Below, piece after piece: positions 32,244 through 47,200 of a stretch of 64,000 nt of DNA. Numbering within the stretch: the stretch's first letter is position 1; each line of letters begins with the position of its first letter. Source of the DNA: Mactra quadrangularis (lineage: Eukaryota > Mollusca > Bivalvia > Venerida > Mactridae); NCBI GenBank assembly GCA_025267735.1, contig CM046294.1, forward strand, positions 45,934,070 through 45,998,069, written 5' to 3'. The position numbers and the translations under genes were made by a program. Below the pieces are notes generated by a model. It was given only the letters and a program-made list of their open reading frames with translations, was not told the origin of the DNA and ran no database searches.

Positions 32244-35200
32244 TCATTGTATGGCAGCAACATTTACACATTTCATCATTAGATCATAATTTATCACATC
32301 AGATACCACGGAATCTTGTTTATATGCTGGATGATTCTCTACTATATCTCTCACCCATCTTGCCCGCGTTTTTTCTTTACCTGAAATATGTTCATTTTAC
32401 TTTTAAGAGTATACAGTGAGTACACTCACATGATTTTCATATATGTTGCTACGGCGTTAAACCCAATAAAACAAACAAACATGATTTTCATAATGTACAC
32501 AAACACTTGGTTCTAACCAAGTTTATCTAACAACCGAGATTTAAAAAAAACTCATCAACAAACTGATTTCTATGTTCAAAAATGCCACATTATACTGTTA
32601 GTTGTGATATGCAAATTTGAAGACGAGGTCTTTCTGAATAAAATAAGAGTTGGAATCGTCCGCGACAAACTTTAATGAGAATTTGCTACAGTCCGCTACA
32701 AAACATTGGAAAATCATATATAAAAACCTCGTAATTCAACGTTCATATATTTCTTTTGACAATGATATTTAAAGTACCCCAATGTAGCCTAAACAAAGAT
32801 CGGAAACAAATTCAAATAGTATAATAAGTTACTAATAACAAAGGAGAAATTGGATCGTTATTCTTACAGACTTGTTCTTTTCAAGGGTCCTCTGAATGTA
32901 TTCTATTGTGACAACTAGTAAAGTTCACCTACCTGAAGCACGGTCTGATATCAACTTGATATATTTGTTCAATGTTAGTTTTGTCTCTGTGTCAAATTCT
33001 TCACTTCCATCCATATATTTGTTCATGTAGTACATCACACCTTTATACTCGTTCTGTAAAATAGTTAAGGTATACAATGCATAGGCGGATCTAGGGTGGA
33101 GGGGGTCCGAACCCCTCCTGGAATTTCCAACTGTACCTGATCATTAGTGTATTTTTTGACTGTAAGTCATTTTTAAGAAGCATGAAGCAATTTTTATCGG
33201 TGCTTAACATAGATTTAATGGTTATGTAGTTTTTATAATTATTATATTGCAATATTCTGCAAAAGATGTATAATGTGGTAGTGGTCCAAAGTTGGGACCC
33301 CCCCCCCCCTAGAAAAAGTTCGGACCCGCCCCTACAAATGATCCTGGGTCCGCCCCTGTATTGCCTTACTAAAACTATATTTTATGGCAGATAAAAATTG
33401 CTAGGAATAAATATACTTGTTTGTACATCATATTTCCATATTTTCTCTATGTCAGATTGTTTAACTATATCAATCGAGACATTTTTTGTGGACATACATG
33501 TATTTAAAATTTCTTCATTTTCATATGAAAACCCGGGTCGATAGCGCAGTTGGTAGCGCGCCGGGATTTGGAATCTTGTGCTCGAGGGGGTGCGGGTTCG
33601 AATCCCACCCGGGGGGTCATACCCTTCTATGAAAATTTACAATGTCGATTTTCTTCCATTGATTAGATAATATGGAGAAGTTTCCGGCCTTGTGGAAGGG
33701 TAGGTGAGTACTGGTTATAGAAAATGGTCCAGGAAAGCTAGGTTAGGTGCGCTGGACGCCGTGAAATGACATAAAATGTGTTGGTACGGCGTTAACTCCA
33801 ATAAATAAAATAAATATTCATATGAAAGGAAGGTAATTACTCACTCACTCACAATGACAGTTAGTATCTGAATAATTTTACAATCGCAGGTTGCGTAATA
33901 AATGTAATCTATACAAAATGACGAGCACAATGAAATGATTGAAAATGTCCAATTTTTGTAAGCATGCGCTATACTTTTCAAAATCAGTTTTTAAATGTGA
34001 GTAGCATTAGGGATTTAGTACCTTAAGTTACACTATTATAGGACCATCAAAATTGATGTTCTTTATACCAGAATGGTCTTTATATAGAGACCCTTGTGTT
34101 CTTACATCAAACATTATGGACTTTAAGTCGTCAAAAATGATAAAAAGAGAGACTTATTGGCTAATATTTTTCAACATCGATCCGGTGACTTATTGACTTT
34201 CCCTAGATGGTTATATTACTTCGTCTTTCATAGGTAAATATGAATCGGTTATCCAAAAAGGAGTTTGCCCAATAATCATCATAGGAAATTTTGTGTTTTG
34301 TTTGATTTCTCCAGACTTCATTTTAAAGTTTGTTTAGAGTCTCTCACCGACACCATTTGATTTCAGAGGAGTTTATAAACTGTTCCTAACCTTGCCATGC
34401 ATGATTTCATCGACAGTCATCTGAACATACTCTTTATCCCAGAAGTCAGCTATCAAACCATTTTCCTTTCCATTCATAGGTTCATCTGAAAAAAGATGAA
34501 AGACCACAACAATTTGATGATGTGTTTTATGGATTTTTCTGGACAATAATGGGGCGAGCGAGCGAAGAGATTTCTTTTCAAAAAAATCTTAATTCAGTTG
34601 CTTTTATAGCGGTTTGAACAAATTTTTATGAGCGAGGGAGGAAATAAAACTTTTTTTTTGTAAAAACCGTCAAAATTAAGGTGCGAGCGAATCCATAGAA
34701 CATATGGCCCATTTGTTGTGACCAAAGCAAACATATCAGGAACAGACATAGTAAATGAATCACACAGACCTTCGACACAGTCGAACAGCAATGACGTATT
34801 TTTATGGTCTCCGCTAACAAATAACGAAAACAAGAACAGTGAATTAATCCAGTAGCCTGTTCAATTACCCTAAAAGTTCCAAAACGTTCCGTAACGATTC
34901 ATTCGGAACTCCTCGGCCATTCGCTGCGGCGAATAATCTCGGAAATATTTAGACGCTATTTTGAAACTACCGGTGTTAAAGTAAACAAATATACGATCGT
35001 TTAGACAATGAGTTATGTTTCGTTTTTAGTCCATAAATTTTGAAACATCTCTCATTGCCTTAACGTTTAAATATAAGTTGCAATGGTCAACATATTGAAG
35101 CCAAAGAATCTTTCAAATATCTTGGTGCTACTCTTGATCAGAATCTTTCTTTTGATTCAATGGATAGGTCAATCATATCAAAAGCTTATTCTAGGCTTAA

Positions 35201-38200
35201 GTTATTGTATATAGGAACAGGAAGTTCTTAAATTTTCACACCAAAAAGTTACTAACAACATCTCTCATTCAGTGTTATTTTGACTATGGTTCTGCATTAT
35301 GGTACAATTGTTGGTCTCAGGAACTTAAGAATAAGTTACAGGTCACTCAGAACAAAACGATAAGATTTGTGTTAGGACTGGATGCAAGGACTCGCCTTGA
35401 CCAGAATCATTTTGTTAAACTCAAAAAAAAACGTATCAAAAAGGGTGGATCAAAAAATCTTAGGTCATGTATTCGCTGCAAATAATAATCTAATCTAATA
35501 AACAAATATACGATCGTTAAGGCAATGAGTGATGTTTCAAAATTTATGGACTAAAAACGAAACAGCACGCATTGTCTAAACGATCGTATATTTGTTTACT
35601 TCAACACCGGTCGTTTCAAAATAGCGTCTAAATATGTCCGAGATTATTCGCCGCAGCGAATGGTCGAGGAGTTCCGAATGTATCGTTACGGAACGTTTAG
35701 GGTAATTGAACAGGCTACAGGTGTAAGTTTAAAAGTCTGTCAGAAAAACGGTGAAAACAAACATGTCAAGAAAAGCATCAGTAATAATCGCAGATTTACC
35801 ACTAGAAAAAGTTTGTGAAAATGTAACAGAGTTAAAACTCACCTTTCTCGATATTGGTTTTGAAATAAAAGACTTCTTCAAGAACAGCATTTCGTCTTGA
35901 TGCTTTATCAAGATTGTTGTCTACTTTTGATAAAGGTATCATAAAATCTAAACCATACTCTAATATCACACGAGCCAGTAGCGTCACAAATACTGCATAC
36001 GCAGCATTTTCAAAATCTGTTAGTTGAACATCCATTGGTCTGAATTCTACCCTCCATCCAATGTTCTGTTCTGGTACTGGTATTTTCAGTCTAACTATCC
36101 GCCAATTGCTTGAGTTAATCGTCTAAATACATGTATTAAGTGTGCACCATTATAATAGCATAAAAATAAATAAGTAGATATTTGTAAAACCTTGGTCGAT
36201 AGCGCAGTTGGTAGCGCGCCGGGATTTCTAATCTCGTGCCCGATAGGTGCAGGTTCGAATTCCACCCGGGGAGGTTATACTTCTTCCATGAAAGTTTGAC
36301 AGTAATGTCGATTTTCCTCCATTGATTAAATAATGCGGAGAAGTTTCCGGCCTTGTGGAAGGGTAGGTGAGTACTGGTTATAGACAATGGTCCAGGAAAG
36401 CTAGATTAGGTGCGCTGGACGCTGTAAAATGACCTGAATTGTGTTGGCACGGCGTTAAATCTAGTAAAAAAAGATATTTTGTAAGAGGCAATTTATGCCA
36501 GATCAAATAATGAGATTAGGTAAAATGTACGATCAATTAAAAAATAGTGAAAATATTATACTTAACAAAACTTCTAAGTACTCTTGATTTCCATTGTGTA
36601 GGAATGCTTATTTATCAATATTTATGTTCGATCGGTTATGGAAAGGTGAATAGGACCATGCCGTCGTCTGCTTGCATGGTTTTTATGCTTCTTTATCGAT
36701 GCACAACCGGCTTGGTTGTGCATGTCTTGAAAAGCGAAAACGGCCACGTGGTTTTCGTGGAAAATCCTACGTGGTCAATATTGGTGAAAATCACTAGTGT
36801 GTTGATATGCACAACGAAAAATAATTAAAATGGATTGACTGTCGTTACAAGAACGAGGAATTGTCGTAGGTCTTTTGCGAGACGGTGCATCACCTGCTGA
36901 GATTTTTTTTATCTTTCTGTTAAATCATAGCTATTAGAAATCTAATTTCCGTTTTTTCAAAATGTGAAAATAATAAATGAGGTAATACATACATCATACA
37001 TGCCAGTATCATCATTGTTGTTTTCATTGAAACATTCTTTATGTAACGTCAAAGGATCACGTATAAGTTGATAAGCTATATGTTTAGACAAAAGATCATC
37101 CACATCTGTAATAAATAGAGGATATTTTGTGTTTTTTTCGGTGTAAGATCGATTTTTCTTTCACGAGTGCGCTAAGGATGCAATATTTTCACGAGTGGCG
37201 TAGCCACGCGGGAAAATATAATATCATTAGCTCACGAGTGAAATAAATAGATCTTACACCGAAAGAAACAAATTTTCTGTGTATTATATGCTTTAAACTG
37301 GCTTATTAAAGTTAAAGCATGATATGTCATTAGAACGGCGCATCCAAACAGTGAAAAATAACTTATTTATTTTCATTGTTTCAAAACAGTGGAATATCGA
37401 TTTTTATTTCACCGATAAATCCGAGTTTTCCACTGGAAAGCATGTAAAAAAATAAATGCTTTAACTACCCTCTGCTTGTCTGTCGAGGCTGGTTGTCATA
37501 TAAGTCATCAAAGCCATCTATTTTATTAGCCGGACTTTTCACCGAAACATTCGGCTTATAGTTTGGCGAAACCCGGGCGGTCGGGGCCTCCGGTGTCATT
37601 AACAATTGCTGCGTTTAAGTTATTTATTTATCACATATTTCTGCCATTTATTTCAGATCTTTATGAAATTTGATACAATGATGACATACCATGTGATGAA
37701 CAGAATTAGAAAGTTTGACCATTTTACAGTTGATCACTTTTCTTTGTACAACAGAGGGAAAACCAAAATATTTAAATTACTGATATAAAACTATTGACAT
37801 AAAAGCTTCGTACCTTCTGATATTAATTTGTTATATATATTTTTATCATATGTAACTTCTCTATCATTATACTTGTCAGATGTTAAATAGCAATCGACAC
37901 AACCACTACGGGAACCTTTATGTCCAACTTCTCCAACCTATAGTAAAATACATCAAAATAAAAATGTATTGATAATTATGGTGGCATATTTCTGCCATCT
38001 GGTACACCATACGTAACACGTTAATTCAGTAGCGCATTCAATTACCCTAAACGTTCCAAAACGTTCTGTAACGATGCATACGGAACTCCTCGGCCATTCG
38101 CTGCGAATACCAGTAACCTTGGACATGTTAAGACGCTATTTTGAAACTACCGGTGTTGAAGTAAACAAATATATGATCGTTTAGTCTTTTTAGTCCATAA

Positions 38201-41200
38201 ATTTTGAAACATCACTCATTGCCTTAACGATCGTATATCTGTTTATTAGATAAGATAATTCGCAGCGAATGGCCGAGGAGTTCAGAATGTATACGTCACG
38301 CGATTTGAAATGAGCCGTCCAATCAAAGACTCTGAATAATACCGCTTTTAAATAAGCTTGCAAACCTTGGTCTAAAAAATAAAAATTACTAAATCAAAAT
38401 GTTATTAATAGTGTTCCGTCTAGATGAAAGCTACGCATTGATTAGTCGACATAAAGGTCATCTCGACGTGACCCTTCATTGAGATAGTAGAGATCCTGTA
38501 CGACAATGCTCTACAGGATATCTGTTTACGGAGATTGCTTTACTTTATTTCATATTGAATACAAACCTCGGATTGAGCTCAATAACCATTTTGTTCTAAA
38601 CTAATTAAGTAAAATACCTTTTGGTTTCTTTCTTTTGAAGTTCTGTCATCCAGACACTCAACAAATAGAGGCCACCTTGAATCAATGTCTGATATAAACC
38701 CTTTATGTAATGGTGAGGACACGCTTAATGCCAACTGATAAAAGTAAAGAAATAACATACATTAAATAACAGGGTTGAATATTTTCATGCATTTTTAGGC
38801 CACACTGAATGCGATTTTACGATGAGTTTATCCATGGTCAAATGTTTGGTTGGGGTTATCGCCGTAGCAACACATTGTATTGGTCATATATATTTCGGGG
38901 GTCTGTAAACCTACTCACCGTTCATTGAAAGGCTTATTGAAAAAAACTGGTCAGTTCCACGTGTCAATTCCTGCACGAGGCGCCCGTGCGTTGTAACTGA
39001 TTGAAAAGCTTGTCAATTTCACGTGTTAATTTCTGCACGAAGTTCCCGTGCTTCGTAACTGATTGGAAAGCTTGTCAATTCCACGTGTCAATTTCTGCAC
39101 GAAGTTTCCGTACGTTGTAACTGATTTGAAAGCGTGTCAATCCATTGTGTCAATTTCTGCAAGAGGCGCCCGTGCGTTGTAATGTTCAGGATAGAGCATG
39201 AGTAGCAGTTTGATATGAGATTTATCAACGAGCGAAACAAATTTTTAAGCAATTTGAATGGCTGAGAGGGTACCTCTGTTGTCTAATTAATTTTATAGTA
39301 TGTTATAATGCTAAATCATTTAAATAAACTGCATATTTTGAAATAAATATTTTGGTCCAGTAAATTTTCATTCCGCCCAGTTACAATTTGTTGGACCTAT
39401 TGCATATGGTGACGAAAGTTAGTCTGAAGACTGCAGCTAACAAAATACACTCTCGGGTCCGTTTCTTGATCCCCCAGTTTTGAGCTAGTAAGCCCCAAAA
39501 CACAGATTTATGTTTTAAATGTAATTTTAACCAACGCCGAAGTTGCTATCCATCGATCACCAGAGTGAGATCGCGATCTCCCGGCCACGCCACGTAAAAC
39601 CACACCCATTCAATTGTTGTTATTTAATATTAACCATACTTACCATGATCGGACAGAGTGGAACTAGTTGATCATACAGATATTTTGCTTGTTCTAAATT
39701 TTTTGCTTGTATTGTCACTTGAATGCAGCAACAGCCAACCCCTGTAGTTTACAAATATATAAATAAGGCATTTCACTCTAGCAGGGATTTTATATAACAG
39801 GGATTTGTAACGATAAGTAAATGTAACAGATTTTCATCAAATTTCACTGTCGTCGCTATTATTTCGGCCTATACGGAAAACAAGTATAACAAGTTTAAAT
39901 AAAGGTATTCATATGAAATTTTGTACCAGTACCATTCAAATTGACTTAAATTTTACGAAATATGTGTTTCTAGATGATTTTGAGGTAAAATACGCTCACA
40001 GACTGTTTCACAAAATAATGCATTTTCCCGCCGATCTGCCATTTTTAGCCCTATTTTACATCGCCTCGAGTTATATTTTCATTCATAATTGCAACAATTT
40101 TTTGTCAAAAACTTCAGAAACACTCACAAGTTGCATGGAAGACATGTAAAAAACATAAATCAAGTTTTTAAACTCTGGAATAGATTGTACAGCCTGCTTC
40201 AGCCAGTTATAGACAGTGACGACCGAGAAAATTCAAAAAAGCACTTCGTTACAAATCCCTGTTATATAGAATCATTGACTCTAGTAGGGACATACATATA
40301 ACTATAGCTTAACATCAAAACAAATGACCGCCAGGGACAACAAAATGTGACATAGTAAATGTATGCGCCACTGACACTTATGTAAAATGAGTGGGGGAAA
40401 TTCATTGCGAATTGGTTATCTACTATACAATTCGATGCACGACAATGCGATACGACTCACGACATTACGAAAGGACGGACGACATTGTAATACGACGGAC
40501 GGCTACAAGTATACCTTGCAAATAACATTTGTAAAATGAACTATACTTAAGGCAACTTTCCGTTGATAAATGATTTGACATTGCCGCAGGTTGCCTCAAT
40601 AACGGACTTTAGTCAGTTATTTCCCCTTGTATACTCTTCAAATGGGTAGGTCCAATTAGTTGGATTACTCGGATTTTACCCTTACTTTTCAATCATTTAA
40701 TTTGTTTGAAATTCAAGCTAAGTATTTTTAGGGTAAAGAATTATCTAAATTTCACCTCTTCTGTTAATATCTTCATTAACAAGAAAGATATTAGATGAAA
40801 TATTTTGAAATCCTTACATAGGACTTCAATGATAAAGTCCGAGGATTCCAACTGTAAGGACCTACTTACCAATTGGATTGCTTCAGATTTAATCAGGGGA
40901 ATATAACTGACAAAAGTCCCCAATTGGCGGCTTTATTTTAGTACACAAAAAAGCAACCAAAACTCTTACCATAGGTCATATGATCTATATATACATGGTT
41001 AGATTGATGGCCTGTCTCTCGTCTGTCTGAGATATCATCTAAACTATCACCACGTGACATACCACGTGTTTTCTTATCCTTATATACTGAAATGTTATAG
41101 TTCGCACAATATATCATAACATGTCTGTGTAAATATTAAAATAAACCAATCCATAGCAGAGGTAAGGCAGTATTAAGTTGTATGGTACATTTTTACAAAA

Positions 41201-44200
41201 TAAGTGTGGCAGATATGCCATCGCCCAGGTTTAAATACCGGTTAAAAAGTTTACTTTAATGTGCATAGTTGGTTGGCTAGTTAAATTTTATCTGAGTAGA
41301 CACAAAGTACAGATGACCGGAGAAATTATTTAAATGTAAACATTTAATTGCCACGTGTTTTCAGGTAACAATTTTACCCATGCTGCTTAGCGTCTTCGTA
41401 CAAAGGTAAGTTAGATCGTTTGTGTACAGAATGCATAACCACTACTCTAACAAGATACTCATAACACAACGCCAACACAAAGGTGACCAGCTCACCTAAC
41501 CTTGCTTTCATTGACTATAACCAGTACTGACTTATCCTTGCAAAAGATTGACAAGTTCTTCACATAATTAATTGACGGTAAAAAACGGCAGGTAACCTAC
41601 TGTTCCCATTCTCGTACACAGAGTCTAGTAGGATTTCCGATACTAGCTTGTTTTAGATCGAGAATCTTGATAACCTCGGGGTACTAGATTGACTTTGTCA
41701 CGACCCTTGGTTGATCTTGCTCTTCGGGGTTTCCCTAGTTACAATGAACTTACACATTTTAGGAGAGGCGGGGCTCAACAGTATCCCCAAATGTTTAATG
41801 AATTTAATAGGATATTTCGAAATGCCTCAACTAGGTAAATGCTGTACGTGCATTGTATATCTATTAGTCTAATACGGTTTTGATATGGAATCTATTCTTT
41901 TATTCAATATTTCTTATGTATTATCCATGTAATTCAATCTTGTAACCACTCCTATTGCCCGACTACTTTATTTTTTGCAGATGTTTATTGTATATACCTT
42001 AAGGGGAGAGCCGTAACTAAGTTACAGAACTTGTGGCTCAACCAGATTGCCGTACATGTATATACATATAGTTATTTGTTATTATTATATTTGTTGTATT
42101 TCTGTAATTGTAAATACATGTATGTATTACGGGCAATAAAATAAGTTTAAACTATATGGAATTCGAAAATTTTACCAATTCTATCATATCCTCCCTTAAG
42201 TGGAGACAAATGTTTCAGGAAACTTATGTCTATTTACCTGGTAAACTTTGTTTTACGTCGTCACCTCGTCTTTCCTTCACGCCCTCAGATATATACCTGC
42301 AAACAAATAGAACAAATCCATTCTATTCAACATAATTGTTTCTAGAGTTAGAACAACAATGTACTAGCATCGAATCCAATCTCTGTCGTGTAGAATCTCC
42401 TTACTTTGCACAAGGGGTCACGGCGAGATGACCTTTGTATCGACCAATCAATTCGTAGCTTTCATTTAGACGAAACACCAAATATAGTATCTTGATTTCG
42501 CAAAGAATTTCTATTTTAGACCGAGATATTGTAGTTGCTATCAAAACAAACATCAGTAATGGCTAGATATTTCCCTCGCCACTTTAGTTGTATATTTCTT
42601 GCAACCTATTAGTCAGTTTGTCTTAAAATAATAAGAATTAATTTGTTGACACAATTACAGACACAGAATGGTATTTTGAAATTATAGAAAAAATAAACAT
42701 AATCAGTGAACTAGTACAATGTACCTTTAAACCTTTTGTCCATAGATCAATAAATAGACTTTACTTTGTTTTATACATTCTGGATTATGTAACTATGGCC
42801 ACAGGGTCACCTATGCTGCCTTCCTGGAGGGAAAACTAATAGATACCTGCCATCAGATAACCACATAACTAACCAGTTAATTAAGTGATTAACTAGTTAC
42901 GGTAACTTGTTAAACTCTTAATTAACTAGTTAGTTATGTGGTTATCTGATGGCACAAATTTGCCACCATAGAACTGGGATAAATCAAGGCTCTTACCTGT
43001 ATCTGAAGTTGACGTCTGTTACTAAGTCATCTATCACGCAAGGTTTTTGTGTGTTCGTTGATTCATCAAATATACGATCAGTGCAGCCGTCACATCCTAA
43101 CCTAATTACAAAATACATGTAATATCATTTTATTCTGAATACAATAGTTAGAGTATACATATATAGTCACGCATTCGGAACACCTCGACTTTTCATGAAT
43201 GAATAATCTCGGAAGGATTCGTGGGGGGTCTTCACTGGATTTTTGTGATTTTACTACCTACGCGGGGCGAATCACGTAACGGTTACACAAAAATGTTCTT
43301 GTAGTATACACACAGATCTTTGTCTAAACATATTTATTTGTTTTAAATTGACCCAAATATTGTTCATCGATATCATTGTGTGTAATTTCAAATTTACGGA
43401 CTAAAAACGAAACTTCAGTCATCGCCTTAACGATTGTGTATTTGTTTACTTCAACACCGGATTTTCCAAAATGGCGTCTAAATATGTCCGAGGTTATTCG
43501 TAGCGAATGGTCGAGGAGTTCCGAATGATAGTCACGAAATCCACAATAAAACCAATCACTTAAACAACTACGTGGGTGCGTTGCCTAAGCATATCGCTAA
43601 GTATCGCTACGAAGGAAACGACTTGCTACAAGATATCGCTTCATTTCGCTACGTAGCAAAAGCTAGCGTAAAAAATCTTCGCTACCCGAGAGCGCTGCTA
43701 CGAATCAAAACGACAGCCTCCGTAGAAATGTGACTTCCTGTTTGCCGACTATTTGTTTTTATGTATGACTGACTATAGATGAATTGAAATTAATTAATAT
43801 TTGTAATTGTTCATATAAGCATATGTTTTTGCAATATTTTTATACTTTTTACAGATTTATTTGGTTTTAAAATCGCCCTAAAAACATGCAGTTGCAATAA
43901 TCGCTTTCTGTACATCAGCACAGGCAGCCATCTTGGTTTGTGACGTAAATAGCAAGCCGTTTTCTAATGAAGAAAGTGCTTTTTATAGCGATTCGTAGCG
44001 AATGCTTTAGGCAACGTGGCATACGTTTTGTGGACAGACAACCCGGTTCACGTCATTAGATTGAGTTAGCTCCCTTTAATTTTTCTAACATATGCAAATT
44101 ATTGACCAGTATGCTAGTTATTTAAGAAATTAATAAGTAAATCTATTTTTGGGGGGTTGGCGGAAGGGGTCTGCACATAAAGCATCCATATGGAGCGGAC

Positions 44201-47200
44201 AGACCCTCATTAAAATCTTACAAAAACAAAAGGATCATGAGGATTGGCGGCAGGGAAATTTCATAAACTAAAACCTCATTTGGTCAAGATTGATCATTTA
44301 CGTCCATTGTAATAAGTCCAAATAAAAATAAAAGATAAAAGTATACAATCTGAAACCAACTTACACACTTTCATATAAATGTAGGAGCATTGTCCCAGTG
44401 GTTGGACGCGCGCTTAGGGGTCGAGAGGTCCCGGGTTCGATCCCCACTAGGGGCACTGCTAATTTCTTTGAGCAAGAAATTAACCTACAATTGTTCCTCT
44501 CCACCTAGGAGTAAATGGGTACTGTGAGACATCGCCTGCCTGAGGGTGATTTCAATGGTCAGGATTTACAAAATTGTAAAGTCGGCTGAACATGTATATG
44601 GAAGCAGACTTTAAAACCGCACTTTAACTTTTTAACTTTATCCTTTTAGTACTACATGTATAGTTTAATTGTTGATCGCCAGTTGGTAAATAATTCTAAA
44701 ATCCTTGGCCCCATACGAAGTGTTGGTCGTAATTAGCAATTAGGTGAATAATAAATAGAGACCCTAATTATTCATATCATTTTACCTGGGAAATGAAGAT
44801 ATTGTAAGAATGGTTTCATTTTCTCCAAGCAACCTGGTTACTTCTTTTCTTCTGCAATGAGATAATGTAATTAAAAGTCATAGCATTAATCCATAGCAAT
44901 TTTATCTAATTTTCAATTATTTACGGGCTAGTTTCCAAAGCATATCGCTAGCTAGCGCTTCACCCCCCCCCCCCTGGTACCCTCGACTTGATATCACATA
45001 CTTGGTCCTTTTAGTGTGAGATAGGTACCAGAGGCACGCTAGGCAGTGATATCGTCGGGAGACTGTCCAGAGTGGCCATGAGTGTGTTTTTCCTCCATTC
45101 CCTTGCAATTCTATTTCCCATGACTTTCCATAAAACGAATGTTCTTTAGAAAGGCATACTTTCCCTTAACAATACATAATTTTGCAGCGCTCGTATTTTT
45201 TTACTAAATCAACTGTCAATTAAAACGCATTCTCGTTCCCCGAGGTTATTAATATTCTCGATCGAGAATCCTACTAGACTCTGGGTACGAGAACGTTTAA
45301 AACGAGACGTATGTTGAATTATAGAGCGCAGTTTTGATGAATAATACGCTGAGTTTATGTTACTTGTAATAATACACGCTTGATGTTGGTTTCCAGACCA
45401 TTGGTACCTTCTTTGCGGTTCTTCAAAAAAATAACTAATGAAAAATGAATATTTTTTATTCGACTGATACGCCTTTGCTGCGAATGTGAAAATATTTCTT
45501 TAAATCTTGTAAAACACGAAACTATATTAACCAAGATGGCGGACAGTGTGGGCGCGGAAAATATGTCGCGTACATTTTAAGCATTTTAAACGAGACGTAT
45601 GTTGAATTATAGAGCTGAGATTTGATGAATAATACGCTGAGTTTATGTTACTTGTAATAATTCACGCTTGATGTTGGTTTCCAGACCATTGGTACCTTCT
45701 TTGCGGTTCTTCAAAAAAATAACTAATGAAAAATGAATATTTTTTATTCGACTGATACGCCTTTGCTGCGAATGTGAAAATATTTCTTTAAATCTTGTAA
45801 AACACGAAACTATATTAACCAAGATGGCGGACAGTGTGGGCGCGGAAAATATGTCGCGTACATTTTAAGCTTCAGAATTAATTTAACGCACTGGATAAGT
45901 CTTTATGTTGGCTAAAGTGATTGTTGAACCTATCTTCTATGAACTGTGAAAATTTTGGACTATAAAAATAAATAAATAAAGGATTATGGCAAATAAGGAT
46001 ATTTTTTCAACAAAGAACCGGTTTGAAATACTGGAGTTGGACACTATGAGGCAAGAACTTTATTGACAGTTCTATTGACAATAAACTTTTGAGCATGTTT
46101 GATGAACTAAAATGTATAAAAAATGAGCAGGTCAATTGTAATAAAGGTATTGAATATTTTCAACAATGTTTGGTAAATATCGATCAGAAAGTGGAACAGG
46201 TGACACACGTCACAAATTTACAAACAGAGTTATTAACTGCAGTAGCGTACAAGTCTATTGATATTGAGGCCAGATCACGTCGGAACAATTTAATTTTTAG
46301 AGGTATCGCAGAATTAAAAGATGACAACTGTTTCTCAATGGTATCTGATTTTTTGGAATCTAAAATGGACATTAATGCCAGAGATATTTACATGGCAAGG
46401 GCTCATCGACTTGGTGGTAGATCGAGGGGTAGAAATTTTAACAAAAGACCCATTATTGTTAACTTTAGAGATTATGGAGATGTTCAATATATTATGAGCA
46501 AAGCCTACAGACTCAAAGAGTTCCCTGGATTTTCCGTTGATTTAGACTTTCCTAAAGAGATTAATGCAGCTAGGTCGAGATTATGGCCTATATTTAAGAA
46601 TTTAAGAGCCAAGTACAACAAGTCCAAAGTGTCAATGGTATTTCCTGCAAAAATCACAATTGATGGAAGGATTGTACATGATGAATTGCCCAACTGGGGT
46701 CATTATACTAATTATGATCGTACTACAAAAATCGATATTATCAATCAAACAGGAACAACGAGTGATAGTGTCTTATCAAATAGCCAGGGTGTTAATACTG
46801 GTCATGTCAATAGTACAAATATTCAAACAATCAACAAATCATCATTATATAATCAAAACAATAACATATCTAGTGATATAACAGGATCATATATACAGTG
46901 TACAAGCACTAATAGCTCATATAATGGACATAATGTACCAAGTCAACCAAGTTTAGTCAACAACCAGTTTGAAAATATGGAGGTGCAAGCTACTACTATG
47001 AATACAAATACAAGCTACGCTCCTGATTATACTCAGCACAAATCGTTTACACATGAGTTATTACATGAGAACAATCAGTCGTGTGTTCTCACATTGAATG
47101 AATACGGTAACCAAAACATGGATAAGACGAGGTCAACAACTATGATTAATACTACAGATTCTGTACATACTACTACAAGTCAACAAAATAGTCAACAAAC

